From positions 62,001 to 126,000 of the forward strand of contig NZ_JACJVQ010000011.1 in assembly GCF_014212135.1 (NCBI RefSeq): a DNA stretch of 64,000 bases. The letters are read 5' to 3'. This DNA comes from Cohnella thailandensis. Its GTDB lineage: Bacteria > Bacillota > Bacilli > Paenibacillales > Paenibacillaceae. The notes beneath the pieces were generated by a model. It was given only the letters and a program-made list of their open reading frames with translations, was not told the origin of the DNA and made no database searches. The translations under genes were made by a program, and so were the position numbers. Shown here piece after piece: positions 43,148-51,395 of the stretch. How positions within the stretch are numbered: position 1 is the first letter of the stretch; each line of letters opens with the position of its first letter.

Positions 43148-44294
43148 ACGCGGTTTCGGTTTCTTTTCTGCGCCGGATAACCGACAGGCTGAACAGGAAG
43201 CCCGCCAGCGCGAGCCCGGTCATGATTCGGTACAGAACGGCTCCGCCGAATTCGTCGAACAGCCAGCCTCCCGCCGTCGAGCCCACGATACCCGATACCC
43301 CGAAGAACAGCAGGGTCAGCATCGTCTGCCCCGTCGACTTCCACTGTTCGGGGACGATCGAGTACAGGAATTGCATGGAGCCCACGTAGAATAGCACGAA
43401 CGTGAAGCCCTGAAGCACTTGAAGCAGAACGAGCATCAGCGCGCCGTCCGCAATCGAGCTGAGCAGGAATCGCACCACGTACAGGCCCGCCGCGATCGCC
43501 ATCACGCGCCCTTCCCGGCCCGGCTTGATCAGCCTCGCGCTGACCGCGAACAGGAGCGTCTCCGTGATCGTCATCGTGAACCAGGCGAACCCGGTCCATT
43601 GCACGTTGCCCCCGAGCTCCTCGATATAGAGGCCGATGTACATGTCGTTCATTTTGTGCGGGATGGCCACGATCAGCACCAGCAGGAAGAATGCGAGCGT
43701 GCGCTTCTGCAGGACGAAGGAAGCCAGATGCTTGAAGGCGGTCGGCTTCGAGGACGCCGGCACGTCGCGGACCCCGAGCCCTAACGCGAACGTAAGCACC
43801 GCGACCGTCAGGAAAATCCACGCCAGGCTGTCGATTCCCCACCATTTAAGGAGAGACCCTGCCACGATCGAAGTAACCGAGAAGCCCATCGAGCCGAACG
43901 TGCGGATGGAGCCGAAGCTGATCCCTTCCCTCTGCGAGGTTTGATAGTTCAGCGTCTCCATCAGCGCGTCCGACGGAAGGAAAACGACGTTCATCAGAAC
44001 GACGAGAGCCGTGAACAGCCACAGCTCGTCGCTCTGGAACAGAAGCGTTCCGACAAGCGCGGACAGCAGGAAGAGCAATAGAAGCACTTTCTTGATCGTG
44101 CGGAACTTATCGCTGATGATTCCCCACACCGGCTGCGAGACGATGCAGACGGCGCTGCCCAAGCCTAGGATCAAGCCGATGTTCGTGCCGGAAATTCCGA
44201 TTTTGCTGGCATAGACGGGCAAGAAAGAGATAAAGAGAGCGAAAAGAGAGAAATAGAACACATTCAAGGTTCTTAGCCGAACTGCGATAGACAT
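43146..44294 (-). CDS. MFS transporter
   Basis: A 382-aa, 12-helix major facilitator of the MFS_1-like/nucleoside:H+ symporter-like group. Cytoplasmic loop 2-3 motif WGIISDKFRTIKK; N-terminus RTLNVFYFSLFALFISFLPVYASKIG. Similar proteins export sugars or take up small nutrients; the substrate is not evident. Monocistronic between the galactanase gene and the DUF72 gene. Confidence 0.9.
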   Translation of the reverse strand: MSIAVRLRTLNVFYFSLFALFISFLPVYASKIGISGTNIGLILGLGSAVCIVSQPVWGIISDKFRTIKKVLLLLFLLSALVGTLLFQSDELWLFTALVVLMNVVFLPSDALMETLNYQTSQREGISFGSIRTFGSMGFSVTSIVAGSLLKWWGIDSLAWIFLTVAVLTFALGLGVRDVPASSKPTAFKHLASFVLQKRTLAFFLLVLIVAIPHKMNDMYIGLYIEELGGNVQWTGFAWFTMTITETLLFAVSARLIKPGREGRVMAIAAGLYVVRFLLSSIADGALMLVLLQVLQGFTFVLFYVGSMQFLYSIVPEQWKSTGQTMLTLLFFGVSGIVGSTAGGWLFDEFGGAVLYRIMTGLALAGFLFSLSVIRRRKETETA

Positions 44295-44386
44295 GACTCC
44301 ATAACTCCTGCTGCCATTGTTTTGAGAGAATAAGCTTGATTATAGCCTGCCTCTCTTTATCCGCCAAGAGTTATCCTCTCTCTCCC

Positions 44387-45286
44387 TCACAGCGAATCGA
44401 ACAAATCCAACTGCTCCGGCTCGGGCTCCTTCGGTTTCTCCGCTTCCCGCTCCAGCGGATCCTTGCCCTCCGGCGTTCGCTGGCCGAGCATGGCCATGAG
44501 CAGCTTGGCGTTATCCGCGGCGTCTCCTCCCGAGTTGTTGTTGAAGATCACCCCGATCGTCCCGCTCTGGCGCTCCAGCTCCTCCAGCTGCAGCCTCCAG
44601 CCCGCCAGCTCCTCCGGGCTGTATCGGTAAAGGTAGCGCACCGCGCGCCAATCCGCGCCGCCTCCGTTGTTCCACCCGGCGCTATTCCGCCCGTGGAACC
44701 GAACGATCGTGTAGCTCGGGTCGGTCGCCGCTAAGATCGTCGGGATAGAGCCCTCCCCCGCCTGCGGCTCGTCGCAGACGCTGTGGATCCAACCTTCCTC
44801 GCGCATGAACCCCAGCGTTTTCTCCCGATAGGACGGGTGGAACCAGCTCTGATGCCGGAACTCCAAGGCGCAGGGGATCCCTTCCATTCTCCGCTTGGTT
44901 TCCCTCAGCAGGCTCACGGCGTCGCGGGTGCAGCCGAACCACGGCGGATACTGGAACAGCGCCGCCCGCAGCTTCCCTCTCTCGAGCAATGGAGCGAGCG
45001 ACTCCCGAAAAGCCGCATACATCGTATCCGCTTCTTTATAGTAAGGCTGGCCGCGCTGATGCCCGGTCATCTCCTGATAGGCTTTGACGATAAACCCGAA
45101 GGACGCCGGCGTCTCGTCCGCCCACTTCGCCATTCGCTCCGGCGGCTGGATCGCATAGAAGGAGCTGTCGACCTCCACGAGAGGAAAATGCTTGCCGTAC
45201 GTCGGAAGCTTGTCCTTGCTCTTGGGAGCCGAAACGTACAGGCTGTCGTGGTCTCCCCATCCCGCGAGTCCGATCTCGATCGGCAC
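44387..45286 (-). CDS. DUF72 family protein (YecE-like)
   Basis: A 299-aa TIM-barrel protein with the DUF72 landmarks EIGLAGWGDHDSLY, HFPLVEVDSSFYAIQPPERMAKWADETP, FRHQSWFH and VRFHGRN. The family is linked to UvrC-type/endonuclease-like barrels in structure, but the biological role is unproven. GTG start with AAAGGAGGG upstream. The last ~25 residues are acidic and Pro-rich. Confidence 0.92.
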   Translation of the reverse strand: MPIEIGLAGWGDHDSLYVSAPKSKDKLPTYGKHFPLVEVDSSFYAIQPPERMAKWADETPASFGFIVKAYQEMTGHQRGQPYYKEADTMYAAFRESLAPLLERGKLRAALFQYPPWFGCTRDAVSLLRETKRRMEGIPCALEFRHQSWFHPSYREKTLGFMREEGWIHSVCDEPQAGEGSIPTILAATDPSYTIVRFHGRNSAGWNNGGGADWRAVRYLYRYSPEELAGWRLQLEELERQSGTIGVIFNNNSGGDAADNAKLLMAMLGQRTPEGKDPLEREAEKPKEPEPEQLDLFDSL

Positions 45287-45415
45287 GTAAATCCCTCCTT
45301 TGCTTACTCTATTATTCTACCCTCAGGGAGAGTCGAGTAACATATTTACTAGGAAAAAAGGGATTCGTCTGGCCATAGAGAATTGTGTAAACAAATAAGA
45401 GCGGCGAGGTGCAGG

Positions 45416-46609
45416 ATGAGCGTCCCGGAGTACAGTTACTATAAGCGCGTGTTCGAGGGCCTTCCGACGCCCTATGCTTATTTGGACCTGGATTTGTTCG
45501 ATGCGAATGCCCGGGCGATCGCGGAAGCGGCCGGTGACAAGAAAGTCCGCATCGCCAGCAAGTCCATCCGCTGCGTCGACGCGCTTCGCCGGATCCTAAG
45601 CGCCGGCTCCGTCTTCCAAGGGATCATGTGCTTCACCGGCCGCGAGGCGGTCTGGCTCGCGGGCCAAGGCTTCGACGACCTGCTGCTCGGCTATCCGATC
45701 TGGAACCGGGACGAGATCGAAGGCATCGCAAGGCTCGTCCATGAAGGGCATTCCATCGTGCTCATGGTCGACTCCATGGAGCACGTCGAGCACATCGAAC
45801 GCATCGCTCAGGCCGCGGGAGTCCGGATGCCCGTCTGTCTCGACATCGACATGTCCTCCACGTACCCGGGCCTTCGCTTCGGCGTGTGGCGTTCGCCGCT
45901 CGGCGGCTGGCGGCAAGCGAGGCCGATCGTCGAACGCATCGCCGCCTCGAAGTCGGTTCGCCTCGACGGCATCATGGGCTACGAAGCCCAAATCGCGGGC
46001 CTCGGCGACAATATTCCCGGCCAAGCGCTGCAGAACCGCATCGTCCGGCTGCTCAAGAAGCGCTCCATCGTCGAGGTCGCCAGGCGGCGCTCCGAAGTGC
46101 TGGAGGGCATTCGCTCGCTCGGGCTTCCGCTGCGCATCGTGAACGCGGGCGGAACCGGAAGCCTCGCCAGCTCGCGCCTGGAGCCCGGCGTCACCGAGAT
46201 CACCGCCGGTTCCGGCTTTTACTCGCCGCTGCTGTTCGACGCTTACCGCGGGTTCCGCTACGAACCCGCCGCCGGCTTCGCCGTCGCCGTCGTCCGCAGG
46301 CCGGCGCCTGGCGTGTACACCTGCCTCGGCGGCGGCTATGTCGCTTCCGGCGCGCCCGGCAACGAGAAGCTGCCGAAGCCTTATCTGCCGGCCGGGATGC
46401 GGCTGATGCCGAGGGAAGGAGCCGGGGAAGTGCAAACCCCGCTTCGTTACGATGGCGCGGAGCCGCTCGCGATCGGCGATCCCGTGTTTTTCCGCCATGC
46501 GAAAGCCGGGGAATTGTGCGAACGCTTCGACCTTTTGTACGCCGTATCGAACGGTACGATCGTAGGCGAATACAAAACCTATCGCGGGATGGGGGAGTGT
46601 TTTCTATGA
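45416..46609 (+). CDS. PLP-dependent alanine-racemase-fold enzyme
   Basis: A 397-aa protein with the alanine racemase N-terminal barrel (TPYAYLDLDLFDANARAIAEAAG; PLP Lys in RIASKSIR near residue 55) and a D-serine dehydratase-like C-terminal domain (Gly/Ser PLP-phosphate site NAGGTGSLASSR; metal-binding-like residues towards the C-terminus). Relatives act as D-threonine/D-serine aldolases or dehydratases or remain unassigned. The stop overlaps the start of the lactone-oxidase gene (ATGA), so the two act together. The ATG at 45416 follows GAGGTGCAGG. Confidence 0.88.
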   Translation: MSVPEYSYYKRVFEGLPTPYAYLDLDLFDANARAIAEAAGDKKVRIASKSIRCVDALRRILSAGSVFQGIMCFTGREAVWLAGQGFDDLLLGYPIWNRDEIEGIARLVHEGHSIVLMVDSMEHVEHIERIAQAAGVRMPVCLDIDMSSTYPGLRFGVWRSPLGGWRQARPIVERIAASKSVRLDGIMGYEAQIAGLGDNIPGQALQNRIVRLLKKRSIVEVARRRSEVLEGIRSLGLPLRIVNAGGTGSLASSRLEPGVTEITAGSGFYSPLLFDAYRGFRYEPAAGFAVAVVRRPAPGVYTCLGGGYVASGAPGNEKLPKPYLPAGMRLMPREGAGEVQTPLRYDGAEPLAIGDPVFFRHAKAGELCERFDLLYAVSNGTIVGEYKTYRGMGECFL

Positions 46610-47919
46610 GTACTCAGACGCAGCGCTGGAGCAACTGGTCCGGCAGCGCGGTCGCGAATCCGACGCAAGTTCTATACCCGACTAGCGCGGAGGAGATCGC
46701 CTCCATCGTTCGTTCCTGCCGCAAGGAAGGACGCTCCCTTCGCGTCGTCGGCTCCGGTCATTCCTTCACTCCGGTAGCGGCAACGAACGATATTTTAATC
46801 TCCCTGGATCGTCTGCAGGGAATCGTCTCCGCGGACGCTGACAGCCGTACGGCCACGGTCTGGGCGGGAACGAAGCTTAAGCTTCTCGGGGAGCTGCTTC
46901 ATGGCGAGGGCCTTGCCCAAGAAAACCTGGGCGACATCGACGTTCAATCGATCGCGGGAGCGGTCAGCACGGGAACGCACGGAACGGGCGCCGGCTTCGG
47001 CAATATCTCCACGCAGGTAATCGGAATGACGATCGTCGACGGCAACGGAGACATTCGGGAGGTGGATGCCGAGTCCTCACCCGACACGTTCGGAGCGTTC
47101 CCGGTGTCCCTTGGCGTCCTCGGCATCATCGTTCAAATGAAGCTTCGGCTGCGCCCCGCCTACAAGCTCGAATATCGCAGCAGCCGTATTCCTTTGGCCG
47201 AATGCTTGGAGAGACTGGACGAGTACCGGAACGGCCATCGTCACTTCGAATTTTATTGGTTCCCCTACGCGGAGACCTGCCAGCTCAAATTCATGGACGA
47301 ATCCGAGGATAAGATCACCTCGCGCCCCGTCCGGGATTACCTCAGCGAGATGGTCATCGAGAACGGCGTCTTCGGCGCCATGTCCGGGCTCTGCCGGCGG
47401 TTTCCCCGCCTGACGAGAACCGTCAGCCGCATCAGCGCGTCGAACGTCCCGGTGTTCCGCAAAGTCGAGTACAGCCACCGGATCTTCGCGACCAAACGGC
47501 TCGTTCGCTTTAACGAGATGGAATACAACCTGCCCGCCAGCGCCATGGCGAATGTCGTCCGTGAGATGCGAGAGGTCATGGAGCGAGGAAAATACGCCGT
47601 GCATTTTCCGATCGAATGCCGATACGCCAAGGGAGACGACCTATGGCTAAGCCCCGCGACCGGAAGGGACTCCGCCTATATCGCCGTACATATGTATAAA
47701 GGGATGCCATACCAACCATACTTCGCCGCCATGGAAGAAATCTTCCTTAGGCATGGCGGAAGGCCGCATTGGGGCAAGCTGCACACGCTCTCGGAGTCTC
47801 AGCTCCGCGAACGCTATCCGCGTTGGACGGACTTCCTGGACCTGAGAAGCCGGATGGATCCCGCCGGCCTCTTTCTGAACGAACACTTGAAGAAGCTATT
47901 CGTTCCCTCAGCCGAATAA
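46606..47919 (+). CDS. FAD-dependent D-arabinono-1,4-lactone oxidase-like protein
   Basis: A 437-aa flavoprotein of the aldonolactone/alditol oxidase family. N-terminal FAD domain: YPTSAEEIASIVR, VVGSGHSFTP (the His is the usual covalent FAD attachment point in this family) and GTHGTGAGFGNISTQV. C-terminal ALO domain ends with the signature HWGK. It should oxidise a sugar lactone or polyol with O2, giving H2O2. Translationally coupled to the racemase-fold enzyme upstream; this pairing is not explained by known pathways. Confidence 0.9.
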   Translation: MSTQTQRWSNWSGSAVANPTQVLYPTSAEEIASIVRSCRKEGRSLRVVGSGHSFTPVAATNDILISLDRLQGIVSADADSRTATVWAGTKLKLLGELLHGEGLAQENLGDIDVQSIAGAVSTGTHGTGAGFGNISTQVIGMTIVDGNGDIREVDAESSPDTFGAFPVSLGVLGIIVQMKLRLRPAYKLEYRSSRIPLAECLERLDEYRNGHRHFEFYWFPYAETCQLKFMDESEDKITSRPVRDYLSEMVIENGVFGAMSGLCRRFPRLTRTVSRISASNVPVFRKVEYSHRIFATKRLVRFNEMEYNLPASAMANVVREMREVMERGKYAVHFPIECRYAKGDDLWLSPATGRDSAYIAVHMYKGMPYQPYFAAMEEIFLRHGGRPHWGKLHTLSESQLRERYPRWTDFLDLRSRMDPAGLFLNEHLKKLFVPSAE

Positions 47920-47949
47920 GCAACCATCCTGTCCCAAGGAGCGATTGCG

Positions 47950-49113
47950 ATGTCCTCCGGTACCCGTTGGTCCGTCTTGCTGGCATATGCTCTGCTCGCC
48001 GGCGCCACCCAATTGCTCTGGGTGACCTACACCCCCATAACGACGGATGCTGCTGCAGAATGGGGCGTCTCCGTCGACGCGGTCGGCTGGCTCGCCCAAG
48101 TCTACCCTCTGCTCTACGTCCTGCTTGCCATCCCCTTCGGCTACTGGGCGGACAAAAAGTTCAACCGCACGCTGGCATGGGGAGCCGGTTTAACGGGAAT
48201 CGGGGCGCTCGTCCGCATCGTTCCGGGCTACGAATACGCTCTTCTAGGCCAACTGCTCGTTTCCGTCGCGCAGCCGCTCGTTCTCAATGCGATCAACAAG
48301 CTAGCCGCCAAGTACGCCAAGCCGTCCGATCGTCCCGCGGCTATCGCTATCGGCTCGGCCAGCCTCTTTATCGGAATCCTCGTCTCCTCGGCGACATCGC
48401 CCTTCTTGATGGAGGCGGGCGGGCTTTTTACCGTCCATCTGGTCCAAGCCGTTGTCGCCATCGTCTCCGCGATCCTGTTTCTTATCGCCATTCGCAAGCC
48501 CCCGCTCTATGAGATTTCGAACGAAGAAACTCCCTTTTTCTCCTCGCTTCGTACCATCTGGTCTTACCCGTTCGTTCGGCTGTATAGCCTTCTCTTGTTC
48601 GCCGGATTCGGATTGTTCGTCACCCTAACCACTTGGCTTGAGGTGCTCTCCGAAGCGATCGGCATCGCTACCACGGACGTCGGTCTCGTCATTGGCGCCA
48701 TGACCTTGGCCGGTATTGTCGGTGCCGCGATCGTTCCCGACTGGGCGGACCGGGGAACAAGAGCCCGATACGTGCTCGCCGCCTCGCTCGCAACCAGCGC
48801 CGCTGCCCTGGCCGCCTTAGCGATCGGGGGTTCCCTATGGCTAATCTATGCCCTCTTCTCTTTAACGGGCTTCCTGCTGCTAGCCAATTTGCCGGTCATT
48901 CTAACCTCCGCCGCAAGACTATCCCCTCCTAAGGAGGCCAGTACCGTCGCAGGAGTCCTGCTCATGTTCGGCAACCTCGGCGGCATCGTCCTGACCTTGG
49001 CCGTGCAAATCCTGCTCGACCATCGCCTTCTAGCTATCGGAGTCTTGATCGCGATCGTTCTCTTAACTCTCCCCTTCGTCCCCCGGATCCCCGCTCGCCC
49101 GAAGGGAAAATAA
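47950..49113 (+). CDS. MFS transporter
   Basis: A 387-aa, 12-helix major facilitator with the loop motif GYWADKKFNR between helices 2 and 3 and a second GRGTR-like turn (WADRGTRARY) between helices 8 and 9. Starts 30 bases after the lactone-oxidase stop with its own AAGGAGCG site, so it may belong to the same transcript and carry the substrate or product of the upstream pair. Substrate unknown. Confidence 0.9.
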   Translation: MSSGTRWSVLLAYALLAGATQLLWVTYTPITTDAAAEWGVSVDAVGWLAQVYPLLYVLLAIPFGYWADKKFNRTLAWGAGLTGIGALVRIVPGYEYALLGQLLVSVAQPLVLNAINKLAAKYAKPSDRPAAIAIGSASLFIGILVSSATSPFLMEAGGLFTVHLVQAVVAIVSAILFLIAIRKPPLYEISNEETPFFSSLRTIWSYPFVRLYSLLLFAGFGLFVTLTTWLEVLSEAIGIATTDVGLVIGAMTLAGIVGAAIVPDWADRGTRARYVLAASLATSAAALAALAIGGSLWLIYALFSLTGFLLLANLPVILTSAARLSPPKEASTVAGVLLMFGNLGGIVLTLAVQILLDHRLLAIGVLIAIVLLTLPFVPRIPARPKGK

Positions 49114-49185
49114 CCTCCGGAGCAACAACTCTTACCGATACGACAGCCGAACCGCCATGAACTCGATTAGTTTTCTGTAATATTA

Positions 49186-49214
49186 TTGTAAAAGATGTCG
49201 ATTCTTGATATTTT
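49186..49214 (+). promoter_or_regulatory. Candidate promoter of the 98-aa gene
   Basis: TTGTAA (49186-49191), a 17-base spacer and TATTTT (49209-49214), 96 bases before the ATG of the downstream gene, in an AT-rich patch of otherwise GC-rich DNA. Confidence 0.45.
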
Positions 49215-49309
49215 AGAATGGAGTTTGATGCCCAAAAGCTTGCACGGACAATGCCTCACACATCAAATGGAGCTATCGAACCGAACCTGCCGCCAAGGAG
49301 GACGTTCGA

Positions 49310-49606
49310 ATGAATTTCTCGCTCTACCTCGGTCACACCTTTCTGCAAAGAACCCTTCACTCCATGCAATTCACTCACCTGTTCGTTCGAGTCAAACTCA
49401 AGCAGTTGGTCGTCTACTCCATCGAAGACGGCAAAGAAGCGCCTCGCGCGATTTTCACCCAACTCGACCGCCATGAATACACCCTCAAGATCGTCGGCCC
49501 CAAAGGCACTCACCAATTGACTCCCTTCGTCGGCACTCTCGCGGAGCTCATTCCGATCCTAACGACCAAGCTCCACTTCGTTCTCGTTCGTTGGATCGAG
49601 CACTAA
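49310..49606 (+). CDS. Unknown 98-aa protein beside the F2 repeats
   Basis: Not recognised. The 98-aa protein is mixed alpha/beta in appearance (FTHLFVRVKLKQLVVYSIEDG, RHEYTLKIVGPKGTHQLTPF), without a signal peptide or membrane helix, and rich in His and Leu. A CAAGGAGG site lies 8 bases before the ATG. The first F2 repeat begins 4 bases after its stop codon. It may be an accessory gene of the neighbouring transposase-derived locus or simply the last gene before it. Confidence 0.65.
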   Translation: MNFSLYLGHTFLQRTLHSMQFTHLFVRVKLKQLVVYSIEDGKEAPRAIFTQLDRHEYTLKIVGPKGTHQLTPFVGTLAELIPILTTKLHFVLVRWIEH

Positions 49607-49609
49607 GGC

Positions 49610-49646
49610 CCCACTATCCCTTCGACTCAGAAAGGACAAAGGGTGG
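49610..49646 (+). repeat. F2 repeat, outer left copy
   Basis: CCCACTATCCC, then TTCGACTCAGAAAGG. It ends in AAAGGGTGG, which can pair imperfectly with the start. Same orientation as the copy at 49841. Confidence 0.75.
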
Positions 49647-49653
49647 ACGGACG

Positions 49654-49735
49654 GCTTGCGGGGTTGCGGGGTTGCAGGGTTGTCGAGGTTGTCGATTCTC
49701 GAGATTGTCGGGAGTGTCGGAGTGTCGGGATCATC
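49654..49735. repeat. Degenerate GT-rich tandem repeat
   Basis: About nine imperfect copies of an 8-10 base unit, first GCGGGGTT and then GTCGAGGTT or GTCGGGAGT. It lies between the two left F2 copies. The rest of the 504-bp gap (49607-50110) has no gene-like signal. Confidence 0.6.
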
Positions 49736-49840
49736 TAAATCATCAGGCAGTATGGGTTCGGGGTATTCGCGGGTTCGGCAGATTCGCCAAAGTCGACGCC
49801 GCCTCCCCTTCTCCCCCCTTATCTCCGAAACTCCATCCGA

Positions 49841-49873
49841 ACCCACTATCCCCTTGCTTCAGAAAGTTGAAGC
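49841..49873 (+). repeat. F2 repeat, inner left copy
   Basis: ACCCACTATCCCC, then TTGCTTCAGAAAG. It matches the F1 core and tail at 18 of 23 positions when CCATTATCCCC...TCAG is aligned with CCACTATCCCC...TCAG. Confidence 0.85.
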
Positions 49874-50110
49874 TGAACATCTAAATAATGTTTGCAGCAA
49901 TAAGGAGGGGTATCAGGTGGGTCATCAGTTAGTGAGTCAGTTAGGGTGCCAGTGGGTCAGTTGGCTTATCAGTTATCGCTTCAACAGCTGACCTTCATGC
50001 AATGCTGCCAGATAAGCTACAGGTGAGAGCGCCTATTTCAAGCATTCGTTTAGTGGTCAGCTCAGCCTTCGATCCGCCATTGTAGAGTAACCGGCCAACT
50101 AGAAGTGCTT

Positions 50111-51043
50111 TTACGCGCCCAATTTTCGTAGGTGATACGATTTCCATTTCCCTTTAGACTCGAAAGCATGCCAAGCCACGGGAAGGGTACGCCTAGGCCT
50201 TGTTAAATAGCTGTATGTAATTTTTGCGGTCGTGGCGCACCAAGCGAGCAACTGCGGAAAGACGGATCCGCCATGCTCTACAAATCCCTCGTTGGCTCGA
50301 AAACTAAACTCGTCCAAGTACGCCTGAAGGTGCTTTGCCCCGATTCCGCAGAAAGTATATTTCAGCCAATTGCGGATCTCACGCCGAAACGAACCGAGCA
50401 CCGGATGAGCCTTAGCATAAAAAAGAACTCTAGTCACTTTTGAACTTTTGACCCCTTCGAATTGAAAAGCTTCGTAACCCGCCTTCGCAATCGTTCGTTC
50501 GGGAAGCCGCAAATGGTCGGGATCGGGCTGCTGAAGCTTAATTCGCTGCAAATTCCCTTCTTCATCGAAGGAACCGCCCATTAGAAGGGGCTGAATCGCA
50601 TCTGGATACAGACTTATCCCATACCCGAACGCTTCCACTCGTACGTTATCCTCCAGTTTCACGGAGTGTTCCGATTCGCGCATGGCTTCACGGATTTTAT
50701 GCGACATGAGCCATGCCGTTTTGTAGGTGACCTCAAGCAACTCGGCAAGGCGAACCGAGGTTATCCCGCCAGGTTGAGACAAGAGATAGATGGCTTTGAA
50801 CCACTTCGGAAGAGAAGTCGAGCTGCCGGCCATCACGGTCCCGGCGATCAATGAGGTCTGGTGGCGGCAGGACTTGCATTCATATAAAGGAAGCCGGCGC
50901 GTACGAGTTAAATAGTAGTGGGGATGCCGGCAGATCGGACACTTGAAGCCCTGCGGCCAACGAGATCTAAACAGCGCTTCCACGCAATTCTCCACACTGG
51001 AAAACCGTTCGCAAAAAGCCTCAAAGCTCATCATCTCCGACAT
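50111..51043 (-). CDS. IS1595/ISXO2-like transposase-derived protein, catalytic site altered
   Basis: A 310-aa paralogue of the protein at 21922-22866. The zinc ribbon is intact (CPIC near residue 36, CKSC near 56), followed by YKTAWLMSHKIREAM and GIGAKHLQAYLDEFSFR. The three acidic positions of an IS1595-type DDE site appear replaced: NVRVEAFGYG where V-D-E-T-Y is expected, AKAGYEAF in place of T-D-x-x-x-x-Y, and Gly at the third position (LGSFRREIRNWLK). The 'V-R-I/V-E-x-F-x-Y-G' replacement is shared with the other copy, which points to a fixed, functional change rather than decay. Start ATG with GGGGAGG; a near-consensus promoter with a LexA-like dyad precedes it. Confidence 0.85.
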   Translation of the reverse strand: MSEMMSFEAFCERFSSVENCVEALFRSRWPQGFKCPICRHPHYYLTRTRRLPLYECKSCRHQTSLIAGTVMAGSSTSLPKWFKAIYLLSQPGGITSVRLAELLEVTYKTAWLMSHKIREAMRESEHSVKLEDNVRVEAFGYGISLYPDAIQPLLMGGSFDEEGNLQRIKLQQPDPDHLRLPERTIAKAGYEAFQFEGVKSSKVTRVLFYAKAHPVLGSFRREIRNWLKYTFCGIGAKHLQAYLDEFSFRANEGFVEHGGSVFPQLLAWCATTAKITYSYLTRPRRTLPVAWHAFESKGKWKSYHLRKLGA

Positions 51044-51077
51044 CTGTCGTTCCTCCCCGCATCGTCCTTTGACCTCA

Positions 51078-51106
51078 TTTTACCAAACATATGTTCTTAT
51101 TTCAAC
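51078..51106 (-). promoter_or_regulatory. Sigma-A promoter with LexA-like operator in the spacer
   Basis: On the minus strand: TTGAAA (51106-51101), a 17-base spacer, then TAAAAT (51083-51078). The spacer carries the dyad GAACATATGTTT (51097-51086), fitting the Bacillus SOS-box core GAACRNRYGTTY. Further upstream (51140-51131) lies CCCCTTCGAT, a half of the F1/F2 repeat. Confidence 0.78.
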
Positions 51107-51137
51107 TAAAATAACCACTTTATTTCCACAATCGAAG

Positions 51138-51245
51138 GGGTTGATCAGGGGGTTAATCAGAGGGTGGTCAGAGGTTGGTCAGGGGGTGGTCAGGGGGTGG
51201 TCAGGGGGTGGTCAGGGGGTGGTCAGGGGGTGGTCAGAGGGTAGC
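51138..51245. repeat. 11-bp tandem repeat array
   Basis: About five perfect copies of GGTCAGGGGGT in the middle, flanked by four to five degenerate copies (for example GATCAGGGGGTT, GGTCAGAGGTT). It lies between the promoter of the transposase-derived gene and the right F2 copies. Confidence 0.85.
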
Positions 51246-51248
51246 CTG

Positions 51249-51271
51249 TTCTGATCGGGTGGGATAGTGGT
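51249..51271 (-). repeat. F2 repeat, inner right copy
   Basis: Read on the minus strand: ACCACTATCCC, then ACCCGATCAGAA. Its tail is intermediate between the F1 (GATCAGGA) and F2 (CTTCAGAA) types. Confidence 0.78.
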
Positions 51272-51321
51272 TTTTTTGCGGAGTTGGGAAACGACGGTTG
51301 GGCGGCGATGGGCGACCTCCC

Positions 51322-51348
51322 CTTCTGAGGCAAGGGGATAGCGGGTTC
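51322..51348 (-). repeat. F2 repeat, outer right copy
   Basis: Read on the minus strand: AACCCGCTATCCCC, then TTGCCTCAGAAG. It lies downstream of the hemolysin III terminator. Confidence 0.8.
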
Positions 51349-51395
51349 TGAGCAACATTGGAGATGCGGAGGAGACAGGAGAAAAGAAAAAAAAG

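Larger units (their letters stand above)
49841..51348. mobile_element. IS1595-derived element bounded by inverted F2 repeats
   Basis: A 1.5-kb unit with one transposase-like gene on the minus strand (50111-51043). The F2 copies on the left (49610, 49841) point right and those on the right (51249-51271, 51322-51348) point left, so all four face the gene. No target-site duplication was recognised. The layout repeats that of the F1 unit at 21.8-23.1 kb. Confidence 0.65.

Noticed and set aside
51138..51245. CRISPR array
   Set aside because: The unit is only 11 bases, the copies are contiguous without spacers, and no cas gene is present.
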